DNA of 64,000 nt from Heterobasidion occidentale (GCA_039111635.1 JBCAQO010000005.1:1426001-1490000); one strand, 5' to 3'; shown: positions 12,327-25,900, counted from the first letter of the stretch. Program-made: numbers and translations. The notes: generated from the letters alone by a model not told the origin.

Positions 12327-13155
12327 TTACGATGGTGTATACGGCACGAGATGACACCTGCGCGGGGAATCGTCAGCTATATATCAACGCACAGTCAGAC
12401 TGCACACGCGCTCACCCGAGCATCCCTCGGCCGCCCCAACCTTGTCTCGGGGTCAAGTTCAGACCACGGTTCGTTGTTCGCCTCTGCGCACAAAGACCGC
12501 GATCTCTTTCTGCAAACACGATGAGCATAGATTCGGCGCGACACTCGCCCGCGACCAGGGCCCGAGGCGCAGAGTACGCACGTTCTCGTTCTGGGCGACC
12601 ACCTCTGCCAGGGGCTGCAGAGACGAAGCGGTCGGGAAGGACGTGTGTCGCAGGTGTCCGAATTTGACGACGAGGTCGTCGCGCTGGAGACCCTTCACAC
12701 GACGCCGGACATCAGAAACGCGGTCAGTCGCACACGACGCGAGGGGGAGGGGGACGAATTCGTACGGCGTCCGCGGCCGGACTGCCAGGGGCCACGCCAT
12801 TGACCTTCGCGAACGGCCTGAGCGCGTCCCGGGCCTCTTCGTCCGCGTGCTCGCCCGCCGGGGCGGCCAGCGCGGGGTCATACACGTTCTCCAGGGCCTT
12901 GCCGATCTCGCCCATGAGCGCGCTCAGGTCGTTGCGCAGCTCGATGACCCGCACGCGCGCGTGGCGCACCGCCCAGACGTCGATGTCCGCGCGGGGGAAG
13001 CCCTCCCGGTCGACGAGCGGCTCCTGCATGTTCGTTCCGTTCGCGGTCAGGATGGCAGCCTGCGCGCGGAGCTCGGCTTCGATGGCGTCCTTGCGCGCCA
13101 TCAGCGCGCGCGCGTGCTCGACGGGGCTGGTTGGCGATGGAAGAGAGTATCCCAT
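12327..13155 (-). CDS. NAS2: 26S proteasome assembly chaperone Nas2/PSMD9 (PDZ protein), one-base frameshift near C-terminus
   Basis: Chaperone of the 19S regulatory particle base, binding the Rpt5 tail. Exons on the minus strand are 13155-12766, 12692-12582, 12509-12416 and 12357-12327. The N-terminal helical domain reads LMARKDAIEAELRAQAAILT, then MQEPLVDREGFPRADIDVW and the helix RVIELRNDLSALMGEIGKALE. A PDZ domain follows: FAKVNGVAPGSPAADAGLQRDD...VKFG. Exon 3 is 94 bases, but 2 mod 3 is needed: KEIAVFVRRGEQRTVV ends in TGA (12461-12466 area) while the next frame continues LNLTPRQGWGGRGMLGCHLVPYTPS, the conserved family ending. One base appears missing, most simply a C or G after GTGGT. 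I treat this as a probable sequence error, not a pseudogene. Confidence 0.88.
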
Positions 13156-13496
13156 GGCAGGTTTCCACGAGAAGATGAGCGTAAACAGGCAAAACAATGT
13201 TCAGTCGATTACGATTCGAGCTGAGCGCGTCCCGCGATGACGCGTCGCAACTTCCTTCAGGGGCTGATTAAAATTACATAAGGCTCTTGAATGAGCAGAC
13301 GTTTTCTGCTGGATTCGCGTTCACGTCCACGGGCACGTAGTAGAAATAGAAAATCACATCCATTCAAGAACTCGCCACGACCCATCCGCCATGATCAGCG
13401 AAAAAAAAGACACGCGCAGGACGAAAAACATGTGTGGCCAAATTGCATCCAACGTCTCTTCCTGAGCCCTTCCGGCCCATCCTCTGCCACCCGTGG

Positions 13497-14736
<1,240 letters not shown>

Positions 14737-14776
14737 GAGGAAATGCGCCGAGACGGTGCGAGGGCGGTGCGCAGGG

Positions 14777-14784
14777 CTTAAATA
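14777..14784 (-). promoter_or_regulatory. TATA-like element of THI4
   Basis: On the minus strand this reads TATTTAAG, 41-48 bases before the THI4 ATG at 14736, in otherwise very GC-rich sequence. Close spacing to the ATG implies a short 5' UTR if it is used. Confidence 0.45.
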
Positions 14785-15892
14785 TCGCACTCCCCACAGA
14801 GCGCGGCGGACGATAAGCTCGAGCCACGATGAACGCTCCGTCCCCAGCCGATGATGCCATCGGCCTGATACCCTCAACGCTCGTGAGAGGCCCCACATCC
14901 CGTCTGGGAAAGGACCCCTCTCGCAGGGACACAGCCCCCTTCGAGAACCCGCCCCCAGTCATGAGTGTGGCCGTGTACACCCATAAAAGCGCCAGACGGT
15001 CCTGCAAGCCATCGTCTTTCGAGTTATTCTTGCACCCCGCGCGCGCGAACCCTAGGAGTGCGCGTGACTCTCTAGTCTGTACGCCACCTCCAGCTCCAGC
15101 GCTGACGTCGTTCCGTTCACAGAAAGAATTCCGAACGCTCGTAGGCCCAGGCTCGCAGGCCCCGACCCGCGCGCCCGTCCGTTGACCCACGAACGTGCCT
15201 CGGACGGGATCGACCCACGCCTACCGCCGCCATCCGTAGCGCGACATCCAGCAGCTTCCCTGCAGGGACGCCCGTGCGTGGCCCACGCATCCAAGCCCCG
15301 AACGACGTTCAGGAGGGGCTTCCCCGGATCCGCAGGTCGAGGCCTCGACGTCCGACGTAGTACGCTCGACGCACGCGCCGGCTGAGGATCGGAATCGGAG
15401 GCCCTTCCTGCGTGGCAATTATAGAACCGGGGTGCTTCCCACCGAGCCTCGGCCCTGCGGTGCCCCACGCGCTGAAGCGGAAGCGGCGCACGCACACGTA
15501 CGATAAATATCTATGTAGATAGCAGCAGCAAAGTCCCTGAGACGACGTCCAAATCGCGATATGTACACGCGACGACCGCCCCGCCCCGCCCGAACCCTAG
15601 ACCAAAAAAACAAAAACAAAAACGCGAAGTCAGCGTCCCTTCCATCGCCTCCACAAAAGAAAAAAAACAGAGGAGCGTTCAGATCGAGCCCCCGGTGGGC
15701 CCTCCACGAAGGACCCCCGAGAGCTGAGCAAAAGCCGGACGTATATCAACCCGCTTTCCGAGGCCGCGGCGGGCTCGACGACGGACGTCGTGCCCGCCGC
15801 GTCCTCCAAAGGGTCATCTGGCCCCGGCAGACTCTCATCACAGCGTGCGAACAAGCTGAGAAGAATACACGCACCGACTTTCACGCCGCGTA
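14785..15892. other. Long gene-free interval upstream of THI4
   Basis: About 1.1 kb between the THI4 promoter and the 3' end of the DHHC gene. GC-rich, with no frame that resembles a known protein. It contains a perfect 7-bp inverted repeat at 14847-14864 (GCCGATG, 4-base loop, CATCGGC) and an A-rich tract near 15600-15670. It is probably the extended THI4 promoter plus the DHHC 3' flank. Confidence 0.35.
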
Positions 15893-15920
15893 GTGTGTGT
15901 GTGTGTGTGCGCGCGCGCGC
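15893..15920. repeat. (GT)n(GC)n microsatellite abutting the DHHC stop codon
   Basis: Seventeen bases of alternating GT are followed by alternating GC, ending exactly where the DHHC stop codon (15921-15923 on the minus strand) begins. It would lie in the 3' UTR. Alternating purine-pyrimidine tracts like this can adopt Z-DNA. Confidence 0.85.
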
Positions 15921-17544
15921 TCACTCCTCGTCCTCCTCGTCCGTGAGCTCCTCCCCCGCGCGCACGCCGCGGTGCCGCTCGTGCCCGGGCTTGCGCGCCC
16001 ACGCGCGCCCGTCGGTGTACGGCAGCGTGCGCAGCGGGAGGAGCAGCGTGTACCAGGGCTACGTCGCGTGCGGGCGCCATCAGGAGAGGATGAGAGAGGA
16101 TGATGGGAGAGCGACGCACTAGCCCATGGGCCCGACGTGCAGGAACAGCGCCAGGTTCTTGCGTTTCCTGCGCACGCACGAACGAAGCGTCAGGTCGATC
16201 AGTACCGCGTCAGCCCACGCGTCGCGGGCGAGGCAGACTCACCCCAGATCGTACGAGTTCACGAACGTCTGCGGGGCGCGCGCGGACACCGGTCAGCAAA
16301 CACGGCCATACGGGGGACGCGGCACGCACCTCGCCGCGCTCGCGCGCGACGCGCCGGTACACGTCGTGGTCGTGGCCCTCGACGGAGGTCTCGCCCTGGG
16401 CGACGCTCCAGAGGTGCCAGGCGAGCATAGTGCCGACCGCGAGGCACATGACGGCGGAGAGGACCCAGGTCATGATGAACACGACCGCGGGGGTGTGGTA
16501 GCCCCAGTTGTCCTGTCGGGCGCAGGCACGGTGGTCAGGTGGGGGTGAGGGGGAGTGAAGGAGGACGCACGTCATAGCGGAGGCCGAGGGCGTCGAGGAG
16601 GTAGGGGAAGCCGAGGATGGTGAAGAAGAACGTGGCGAGGACGAGGTACGCCCTGTGGTTGTGAACGCGTCAGGTCGGCAGGGAAAGGAGAGGGCGAGCG
16701 ACGGGACGCACATGAAGAGCACGAAGTGGCGCTCGTTGTAGAGGCCGACGCATTGGTTGATCCCTGGCGTGTCGCGTCGCGTGGCGACGGTCAGATCGGC
16801 GATGGGCAGCGCTTGGATGTACGTAGAGCGGACTCACACTGTCGGGGACGACGAAACGAGATGGAAGAGGCGCAATGTAGAGTGTGAGGGATCAGGCGTG
16901 CGAGGGACGTGGAGTGAACGAACCGGGCAGTGGTGATCGTACTTGAGGACGCAGCGGTTGCATATGCGACAATGGTGGGTCCTCTCAGTGACGCGAGCGA
17001 GGCGGATCGTGGATCAATCACGGCGGAAGGACGCGTGGGTAGGGCGGGGATGCACACCTCGGGCTTCTTCTGGCCGCACTTGCGGCAGGTGGTGACGGCG
17101 GCGGGGGTGACGGCCAGGGCGGCGCTGGCGGACCAGCTGACGCCGCGGTCTGGGTGTTGGCGGGGGGCGTCGTCGGCGCGGCGTGCCCAGAGGATGCCGG
17201 TGGGGTGGGGCGGGGGCGGTGCGTCGACGAAGCCGGGGGGCACGGTGCAGACGTAGTAGTAGTGCGCGAAGAGGTTGAGGGCGAGGAGGAGGCAGGGCGG
17301 AGTGGAGAGCCACGGCCAGGGGAGGTGGGGGAGGACGACCTCGACTGGGACGGGCGGGGACGGGGATCAGGGAGGCAGGGCGGGGGAGCGAGAGCGGAGA
17401 AGGGGACTGACGAAAGGCGAGTGTGCCGGCGGCGATGAGGAGGACGGCAAAGGCGACGAAGTAGGGCCCCGCTGCGCCCGTGACGCGGTCGCCGAAACGC
17501 TCGAGGGCCTTGAAGCAGCGGAAGACGAGGCGGGGACAGGACAT
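15921..17544 (-). CDS. DHHC-type protein S-palmitoyltransferase
   Basis: Multi-spanning membrane enzyme that attaches palmitate to protein cysteines. ATG 17544 opens MSCPRLVFRCFKALERFG, then a first membrane segment (YFVAFAVLLIAAGTLAF) and a second (CLLLALNLFAHYYYV). The cysteine-rich domain reads TCRKCGQKKPE, then ERTHHCRICNRCVLKYDHHCP, with the DHHC codons at 16927-16938, and INQCVGLYNERHFVLFM. Two more membrane segments follow (near 16590-16670 and 16440-16500), then TFVNSYDLG, KRKNLALFLHVGPMG and WYTLLLPLRTLPYTDG. An acidic tail ends at 15921. Eight or more small exons. Near 16056 the spliced frame needs one extra C (GYPWYTLL expected), another apparent homopolymer deletion. Target proteins cannot be inferred. 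Confidence 0.9.
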
Positions 17545-17739
17545 GCTGGCAGACGAAGGGAAGGGGGAACAGATCGATCCAACGTAACGCACGGCCACTA
17601 GCGCCGAACCGCTACGCACGGCCGACGGACGAGGTGACGCTGACGCGCTCCTGCGTGTCTGCGACGCCGGGTGTCGCACGCTCCATGGGTCGCTCTTCAA
17701 ATTCCGTGTGTGCCCCGCCCGCTCGCTCCCCCATCCGCA
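17545..17739. promoter_or_regulatory. Divergent promoter between the DHHC transferase and chorismate mutase
   Basis: A 195-base gap between two outward-pointing start codons, so both promoters and 5' UTRs fit here. No TATA box is seen; it is GC-rich. Confidence 0.5.
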
Positions 17740-18871
17740 ATGCAGGCCAACTACATGCTCGCAGAGGACCCGCTCTCCCTCGACCGCATCCGCTCCATCC
17801 TCACCCGCCTCGAGGACACCATCATCTTCTCCCTCATCGAGCGCGCCCAGTTTGCACACAACCCAAAAATATACCAGCCGGCGCCTTCAACCACGTCCCC
17901 CAGCTCGGCACACACAGCTGGCTCCTCTGGTTCCTCCACGAGACGGAGTGCTTCCACGGTCCGCCCACTCTCTCTTCTTTCTTCGCACCCGCACTTACGC
18001 TCTCCGCCCGCCCGCCCGCCCAGCTAAAGCACGCAGATACACCAGGTAAAACACATCCCACGCGCCCCCTCCCTCCTCCGCGTCCTCACCTTACTCGCCC
18101 CTAGCCCCGACGAATACCCCTTCACCACCAACCTCCCCGCCCCCGTCCTCCCCCCGCTCAAATACCCCGCCATCCTCCACCCGAACACCGTCGACGCGAA
18201 CCCCGCCATCCTCGACTTCTACACCCGCCACATCGTCCCCCGCATCACCCGCCCCGCCACCCGCGCCCTCGCCGCCGCCAAACGCGCCCGCGCCATCGAC
18301 CCCGCGACCGACCCCGACCCCGACGACGACGGCAACCACGGCAGCGCAGCCACCATCGACATCGAGGTCCTCCAGGCCATCAGCAAGCGCGTCCACTACG
18401 GTCCGTCCTCCAACCCCTCCTTCCGCTCACCCCACACTCACCCCATACCCACCCACCCAGGCAAATTCGTCTCCGAGTCCAAGTTCTCCTCCCACCCCGC
18501 CGCCTTCATCCCCGCCATCCGCGCGCGCGACCGCCCCGCCCTCGCAGCCCTCATCACAAAGCCCGACGTCGAGCGCCGCCTCCTCGTCCGCCTCCGCAAC
18601 AAGCCTCCCTCTACGCCCAGACTTCGCCTCCGACGGCGCACCGCGCCCCCTCGACCCCGCCGGCGGCGCCCACGGCAAGATCGACGTCGACGGCGTCGTC
18701 GAGCTCTACGAGAGCCACATCATCCCGCTCACCAAGGAAGTCGAGGTGCCCGTCCCCCTTTTCCTCTTCGCCCGCATCGTGCCGCTTCTCACCCACCGCC
18801 AGGTCGACTACCTCCTCCAGAGGCTCGACGGCCTCTCCCCCGAGGAGATCCAAAAGCTGTCCGAGCGCTGA
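17740..18871 (+). CDS. ARO7: Chorismate mutase (AroQ fungal type), with three apparent one-base deletions
   Basis: Converts chorismate to prephenate, the branch point to Phe and Tyr. The start [21 protein letters not shown] and the helix [16 protein letters not shown] are characteristic; [35 protein letters not shown] and [16 protein letters not shown] follow. Introns are short: one after ETECFH, one after RRYTS, one at HYG and one after KEVE. Three places need one extra G to keep frame: IYQP/GAFNHV (17879-17881), RNK/ASLYAQ (18603-18604) and YAQ/DFASDG (18620-18621). Each falls where GG or GGG is expected but one G fewer is present. Between them the protein is perfectly conserved, so I read this as consensus error in a functional gene; otherwise it would be a recent pseudogene. 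Confidence 0.9.
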
Positions 18872-19440
18872 CGTTCGCACACCCACGCATGTACCCCGCG
18901 CGCACCCCCTCCCTCCCCACATAGCTTGTTCTCCGAAACCAAAACGAGTGAGCAGTAGCGTTGCTCATACAAGCTGCGATCATAATGTTGATGTCCCCCT
19001 TGAGCCGTGCGAAGCACTCGTGAAAAAAAGCAGAAACAAAGCGCGTACGTCTCCGCGTCGCATTTGCATCCAATCAACAATCTACCCTACCAAGCAAGCG
19101 GGCCAAAAAAAACCTAAGCAACGGAGTCTCGCACCAATGGCGCGGGCGGGCATAGATACAGTATATAAAAAAACGAGTGAGAGATCCAGCAGTCATCCGA
19201 ACAAGTAAACAAAAAGACAACACGGTGAACGGAAGATAGATCGAGGGCTCGAGGCAGCAGCAACAACACAGTCGGTGGGGAGGCACGCCGCAAGCAAGCA
19301 AGCGGTCGGAATTAGGGGATAGGAGGGATAGGGGAGTAAGCAAACGGGGAAGGAGGGACAGGAAAGACAGGGTCGGTCGGTGGGGAGTCACAAAAATGCA
19401 GACATGGGGGGAAAGCAAGGACAAGGACAGGGGCGGGGTA

Positions 19441-22052
19441 CTACAGGTCCGCCCGGGGATACACGCGCGCACGCGTCTCTTCTTTCTTTGGGGGTATAAC
19501 GCGCGCGCGCAGGAATCGATACACACAGCGACGACGACGACGACGACGACGGCTCCACGGTGCCTCGCCACACGGAGCCCAAGATCTAACACGAACCCCG
19601 CGCGGGAGCGGGCTCACAGGAGCGGCGTCGTGGTGAGGGAGAGCGGGTGCGAGGCGAGCGCGGGCGCAGGCGCGGCATCGCGCCGTCCATCGCGCCTCGA
19701 GCAGCCGCCGCGTCTCCTCCTCGCCGATCTTCTGCGTCGCGCGCCGCGCGAGGAGCTTCTCCGTCCTGTACCGCTCGTACAGCACCTCCTTCGTGTGCGT
19801 CTTGAGCATCTGCAACCGAGCGCCGTCAGAGGGTGTTGCGCGCCGCCGCGGCCACGCACCTTCATGTGCGTCGACAGCACCGCCGTCCGCAGCGCCGCAA
19901 AGTCGCAGTGCGCGGGCTCCAGCACGTCCACCGTGCCCCACCGGAACGTCCGCGTGAATACGCCCTTCAGATCCTCCGGCGGGCCCTGGCTATACGGCAG
20001 CGCCGCCGCCGCCGCCGACGCGCTCCGCCCCGACCGCCCCGACGGCGACACGGGGCTCTGCAGCGCGCTCGCGCTCGCCGACTCGGTCGTGTGCCCGTCC
20101 TCCGACGGCCCCGCCCCTGCACCCGCACCCGCACCCGCAGCCCGGCCGCCGCGGCGACGCGGACGCCGCGCGCGTGCGGCGGTGCCGCCGGCGCAACGGC
20201 TCGGGCGCGATGAGCGCGAACGGGAGCAGCGCGCTGAGGTCCGCGCGCGCGACCGCCGGCGCGGAGAAGCGCACGTTGGCGACGCTCTCGCGGTCCTGCG
20301 GGTCCGGGACCGCCGGCCCGCGCGTGTCGGTCGTGAGCTCGCGGCGGGTGCGCGAGCGCGAGCTCGAGCGCCGCATGCTGAAGCTCCCGCTGCGCAGCTT
20401 GATCACCGGGCGCGACTTGCGCTCGGGCTGCGCGGGCTGTTCGGGCTCCGCCTCCGCCTTTTCTTCATCGTCGCCGTCGTCGTCGTTGTCGTCGTCGTCG
20501 CTGTCCGTGCCGGCGGCGTCCCTGCCGTTGCGGCGCTCGGGGGTGGCGGTGGCAGCGTCCGTGGGCTTTGGCTTGGCGGGGACGAAGACGCCGAAGCCCA
20601 AGTCCGCCTGGACGAGGTCCCTGCGCACCGCCTCCTTGATCGCCTTGAGCTTCTCGTCCGTGAGCGAGTCGGAGCGCCCGATCACGGGCAGGACGTTGGC
20701 GCGCGCGGAGATGCGGCGGATGACGCGGAGCTCGGCGGGCGACATGGTGAGCTTCTCGTGCGCGGCCTCGGTGGGGGCGTCGTCGTTGTCCGAGTCGTCC
20801 TGGCTGTCGTCCGTGAGGGACGGCGTGTCCGGGGGCTGGGGCGAGAGGGTCGTCTCCGAGAGCGTCTTGGGGGCGAGCGTGGAGAGCTGGCGCCGGGCGC
20901 CGGCGGTCATGATCGAATCGGGATCGATGATGTAGATGCACCTGCATGCAGAGATGTCATGATCGTGATCATCAGCGCGAGGGCACTCATATGTGGTAGT
21001 CGGACGGACGTACAGATGGACGTGCTGGTCGCCCTTGCTCTGCCGCACAACTTTCGATTCCTGCGCACAAACGACGACCCGTCAGCGTCCCACGCACACC
21101 CGGCTCCGCGCGCGACTCCCCGCACCCTCTCCCCCACCCCACTTCATCCCGCCGAACCAAGGCAACGGGACGCACCTCGCTCATCGTATCCGCATACTGC
21201 TCGTCCAGGTACTTCACGATGCCCGACACCTGGCGCTCGAGCGTGAGCTCGCGGCCCTCCGCAAAGTCGAGGCCGGGCGTGTCGATGACGGACAGCAGCA
21301 GGCGGTCGAAGCGCGACTCGCACAGCTCGACGCACGCGCTTTCGATCGCGCGCGTCTGCCGCACGCCGCCGCGCACGAAGCGCTCGAGCGCCGCGCGCTG
21401 CGCCGCCGTCGCCGTCGGCGAGACGTCCGCCGAGTCGAGCAGCAGCCGCAGCAGCGACGTCTTGCCCGTGCCCTGGCCGCCCGCGACCTGCACACGATGC
21501 GATGCAACGCGACCCAAACAAAGAAACCCATGCCACTGCGTGAGGCCCACGCAGACGCAAACGAGCGAGAACGCGACGCACCATGAGGTTAAACGTCGTG
21601 GGCAGGCGCGCCCTGCGCTGGCTCGGGCGGCTCGGGGCGTGCGACGCGGCCGCAGAGTTGCGCCAGTTCGCGAACGACGACGGCGGGTGGGACGACATGT
21701 AGAGCGCCGAGATCGTCCCGCTGGCGGTCCCATTCGCACCCGCGCCCGCGCCGCCCTGCGCGGTCCCTGGAGGCCCGCGGAACGGTTTGTGGAAAGGAAT
21801 TGGGGCACGGTCGGGCGCGCTGAAGGAAACTTTGACCGCACCTTGCACGGGGTACGCGCGCCGCCCCTGCTGGGGATGCTGCTGCTGGGGATGCTGCTCC
21901 GAGGTGGACTGGCGGATGGACTCGACGTCGACGAGGTTCTCGGGCCAGGGGATGCCCTGCGCGGAGAGCTCGGGGAGTGAGGGCGACGTGCGGATGGCGG
22001 ACCCGTCCTCGTCGTCCTTCTTTGCGGGTTTCTTGCGGAAGCTGCGGAACAT
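19441..22052 (-). CDS. Divergent septin-type GTPase (septin-like 1)
   Basis: P-loop GTPase of the septin family, normally a cytoskeletal polymer-forming protein at septa and the cell cortex. ATG 22052 opens MFRSFRKKPAKKDDEDG; a Ser/Pro-rich leader is followed by the P-loop AGGQGTGKTSLLRLLLDS, G3 VIDTPGLDF, and a G4 region LPVIGRSDSLTDEKLKAIKE in which GRSD replaces AKAD. A long acidic, Ser/Arg-rich insertion (about 20700-20250) separates this from the septin unique element FTRTFRWGTVDVLEPAHCDFAALRTAVLSTHMK and the helix LKTHTKEVLYERYRTEKLLARRATQ. Reading changes frame near 20100-20165; a 49-60 base intron can explain it. The C-terminal end is uncertain (19441, or 19614 if one more base is missing). 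Its neighbour to the right is a paralogue. Confidence 0.82.
19529..19550. repeat. (CGA)n trinucleotide repeat
   Basis: Seven copies of CGA in the 3' part of the septin-like 1 gene, in the frame that encodes a run of Arg if the longer reading to 19441 is used. It may instead be 3' UTR. Confidence 0.7.
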
Positions 22053-22963
22053 CGGTGGACGCAGAGACGACGGTGAAGATGGTGGCGATGGTGGTGGTGG
22101 TTAGAGTGGTGTGTGTGCACGGCCAGCGAGGAAAACAAAGGGAATAAAGGAGAGACCAGCAGCGGAAAGGAAAGGGGGTGGCAGCGGGGGTATACGACGA
22201 CTGCCTGTCTGCTCTCTCTAACACACGCTCTCTTTGCTCTTCCACTTACGTAACTAGTCTTTGCTTCACGCGGCGGCGGCCACTTCGTCCAACGTCCACG
22301 CACTGTATATCCAACGCACCACGAGAAAAAAAACGAACAAATCAGGGGGAAAAAGGGGAGGGCGGAGAACATAGGTGGACACCCGCGGATCGGATCCGAT
22401 CGACACACAAATACAGTACAGTCCTAGATAGTAGTAGTTATGAGCAGAAAACACTGAGGGGGTAGGAGGGGGAATTGTAAGTGACAAAGAAAACAAAAAC
22501 CGAACGCGAAGCGACAAAAAAGATGGGGTAGTGGCGAGTCGAAAGACGGGCAGATGCGAGGGGGAGAAAACACAAAACACAAAAACAGAACGTCACATCG
22601 CTGGAACATCGCGCAGCGCCCGGCTATAACCCAAAAACAAAATATACCTAGGAATGACACGCACCGGATACCACAAGGGGATGTAAGAAGCGGGAGGGGG
22701 GTGGAGAAAGAGAGCGAGAAAGGAAAAAAGAGAAAACGGTAAATAAAAGGGGACCGGGATCGGAAAACAAACATCAGGACGCGCTTTGGTATGTATGTAT
22801 GTGGTGGGAGGGGAAAGTGTGTAAGATGGGGAGAAAGAGAGAGAGAGAGAAGAAAAGCCCGTCCGTCTATGTGACACTGTGCCTCTGCCGCGCCAGCAGC
22901 CCACCCGCGCCCCGCTCTACGCACGACCTGCCGCTGCCTGCTATTAGCCCTCCCGCGCCCCGC
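22053..22963. other. Gene-free interval with purine-rich and tetranucleotide tracts
   Basis: About 0.9 kb between the septin-Zn2Cys6 stop and the septin-like 1 start, containing that gene's promoter. It includes an ATGT repeat near 22789-22803 and a GA-rich tract at about 22830-22855. On the minus strand this gives long pyrimidine tracts, common in fungal promoters. No coding frame is convincing. Confidence 0.4.
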
Positions 22964-25900
22964 TCACAGCACGCCGAGCACGGGCACCGCCCCCGCGCCG
23001 CCCGCCATCTCCCCCTCCACGCGCACGCGCTTCGACGGCGGCGCCGCGTCGCTCTCCGCGATCGCGAGCGCGCGCTTCCCCTCCGCCGGCGCCGGCGGCA
23101 GCTCCTCGAGCGCGTCGTCGTACGAGCGCGCGTACCCCTCGGACGCGGACGACGGGCCCGTCCCCGGCCCCGCGCCAGGCCCCGGCTGCGGCGCCTCCGG
23201 CGGGCTGCGGGACCCACGTGCGCGCGCGCTCGTACCTGTGCCTTGGCCCGCGTTGCCGCCCCTCCGCCGCGACGGCGCGCCGTTCGCGGGGTCGTTGACA
23301 TAGTTGCACGCGAGCGAGCGCCGCGCGCAGCTCGCGCACGTCGGGTGCGCGCCGTCGCACTTGGTCTTGCGCGCTGCACACGTCGCGTCAGTATCGTTGG
23401 CGCACGCGGGAAGCCAAAAAAAAAAGGGGGGGCGAGGGCGAAGCGGAGGAAGGGGGGGGGGGCGTGGATACACGTGATAGAAGGGACGGGACGAGGCTCA
23501 CCACGACAGAAATTGCACGCGACGACCTTCGGACCGTAGTTGGACGACGTGCGGTTGCCCTTGGTGACCGTGGAAGCGCGCTTGCGCTGCGCGGGCTGCG
23601 ACGGCTGAGCCGGAGGCGGCGCCTGCGGGGGCGAGGGCGGCTCCTCGTCCACGGCGCGGATCGGCGGGAGCATCGGCGGCGCGCTCGCGGCCATCGGCGC
23701 CTGCTGGGGGGAGGTGTACGTGATCGTCGGGAGGCCGCCGCCGAGGACGTGCCGTTCCCGTTGCTGGGGCCGTTGAGGATCTGCACGCCGCGGCGATCGA
23801 CGCGCTCCCGCTCTCTCAAAGTCCCGGTCGCGCTCGGCGTCCAGCTGGGACGAGGCGAGCGCGGACGCGGGAGGCACGTCCTCGAGGCGCTCATACGCGT
23901 GCAAGGCACGCTCAGCCGAGAGCGTCTCTCGCGTCTTCACCTGCACGGACGACGGCTGCTGCTGCTGAGACGCCGCGGCGCGCGCGAGCGGCTTGGCGTG
24001 CACCTCGGGCGAGAGCGACGGCTCCATCTCGAGCGAGCGCTCGTCCGCGCTCCCGGGGCCGGCGTCGGCGTCGACGTCGCTGTCGCTGTTGTTGCTGTCG
24101 AACTGACGGCGCTGGCGCGCGCCGCCGCGCCGCTTCTGCGGGGGCATGTAGTCGCACGGGTTCGAGCGCTTGAGGCACTGGTGGCACGCGGGCCGGCCGC
24201 CGTCGCATTTGAGCTTGCGGGCTGGAGGGGTGCGCGTGGGGGTGCGGAACGGGGCAGGTGAGAATCACGGGAGGAAACGGAGAGCGGGGCCCAGTGTCGT
24301 GTGCGAGGCGGGTAGATGGACAAGGGACGACTCACAGCGGCAGAAATTGCAGGCGACGGTGATCTTCTTGGCGCGCTGCCTGTTGGACTCTGCAAAAAAG
24401 GTGGTGGTCAGCCACGGCTCTTAACGCGCCACGCACCCGCGAAAAGGACGACAAGACGACGCGAGACGAGCGAGGAAGAAGGGGGGGGAACACGTCAAGA
24501 GGAAAAAAAAACGAGAGCGCCCAAGTAAATGCCGGGTTCTGCACGCGCGGAGAAAAGGGAAAGAGGGGACTGACTCGCGCTGGACGCCGAGGGCTTGCCG
24601 TTCTCCTGGCCCGAGTCCGAGAGGGTCGCCGAGGCGGCGACGGACGAGCCGTGCGGGTCCCCGGGGGGCATCTGGTGCGTGGCCGAGTGCGCCGAGGGGC
24701 GAGGCGCGGCGCCACGCGCGGGGGGCACGTCGATGGCGAGGATGGGGCGGGTGTTTGAGGGCGGGAGTGGCACGGACTCGGGAGCGGAGGAGACGGCGAC
24801 GGGCAGGAGGTGGTGCGGCGGGACCATGGCCTCGCGCGATGTCCCACGCAAGTACTGGCTCCTGAACTTGCCGAGGAGGTACTCGCGCGTGTACTTCTGC
24901 AACGTCTGCGGCGGGCGTCGGTCATGGAGACAACAAGAACGCGGGGGGGTTCAAAAGCGTACCTGCATGTGTTTGAACGCGGCGTGTCGGAGGGCGAGAA
25001 AGTCGCAGTGGGTGTGGTCGAGGACGTCGAGGTAGCCCCACCGGTAGCTGCGGATGAACTTTCCGCGGGCGATTTTGGGGGGAAGGTGGTAGTTGGAAGG
25101 GTGGGAGTGGCTCTGGGGCGTGTACTGGAGGACGAGTTCGTGTCGGGAGGGCGGGGCCCTGTTGACGCCGTCGCCGTGGGAGTAGCCGTCGGGAGAGATG
25201 AGGGCGTAGGGGAGGCGGAGGAAGGAGGGGGTGACGGGGGAGGTGGGGGACGAGGTCGCGGAGGAAGAGGTGGAGCCGTTGGGGTGGCCGAGGTAGGGCT
25301 TTACGTCGCCGTTGAGGACGGGCACGTCGAGGGCGTCCTTGAGGTGCTGGTACTGCTCGACGTCGTCGAAGATGCCAAAGCCGATGCCCGCACTGGCGAG
25401 GTCATGGCGGACGGCGAGCTTGATGGCTGCGAGGCGGTCGTTGGTGAGGGTGTCGGCGCGGGCGATGACGGGGAGGACGTTGACATGGGAGGAGAGGCGG
25501 TGGATGGCGTTGACCTGTGCCTGGGGGAGGGCAGGGCGACAGAAGGGGGGGTTTGTGGTGACGGGGGGCTCGAGGATACGGCCTCGGGGTCCAGCTGGGA
25601 GAGGCCGCTGGAGTGGGCGTGGGGGACGGGGGGCAGGAGGGAGGAGGGATCGGGCGGGGGGACGATGTCGTCTGGGTCGAGGAAGTAGATGCAGCTGGGA
25701 GAGGGGAGAGGGGGAAAAGGGAGGGCGGTGAGCAAGGGAAGGCCGAGGAGACCGAGCGGGTGGCAAGGGGGAGAGAGAGACGCACAGATGGACGTGGTGG
25801 TCGCCGGTGAGGGCCTTGTAGTCCTGGAGAGGGGGACGGATTAGGAAGGGACGGGGCGCGAGGGGCGTCGGGGGAGGAGAGCGCGGTGCGGGACGGGACG

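Noticed and set aside
14737..15900. TPP riboswitch upstream of THI4
   Set aside because: The near-universal CTGAGA core is absent on the minus strand in the leader. The only similar part is the hairpin at 14847-14864, which lacks the conserved flanking bases.
17740..18871. Chorismate mutase as a true pseudogene
   Set aside because: Three breaks, all minus one base where a G run is expected, with full conservation in between; the same type of break recurs in other essential genes, which points to sequence error.
20100..20165. Frameshift in septin-like 1
   Set aside because: A 49-60 base intron with acceptable ends and matching phase explains the change of frame, so it was not counted with the one-base deletions.
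25510..25580. Frameshift in the septin-Zn2Cys6 gene
   Set aside because: A normal intron (GTATCC...CCCCCAG) joins DPEA to AQVNAIHRL in phase.
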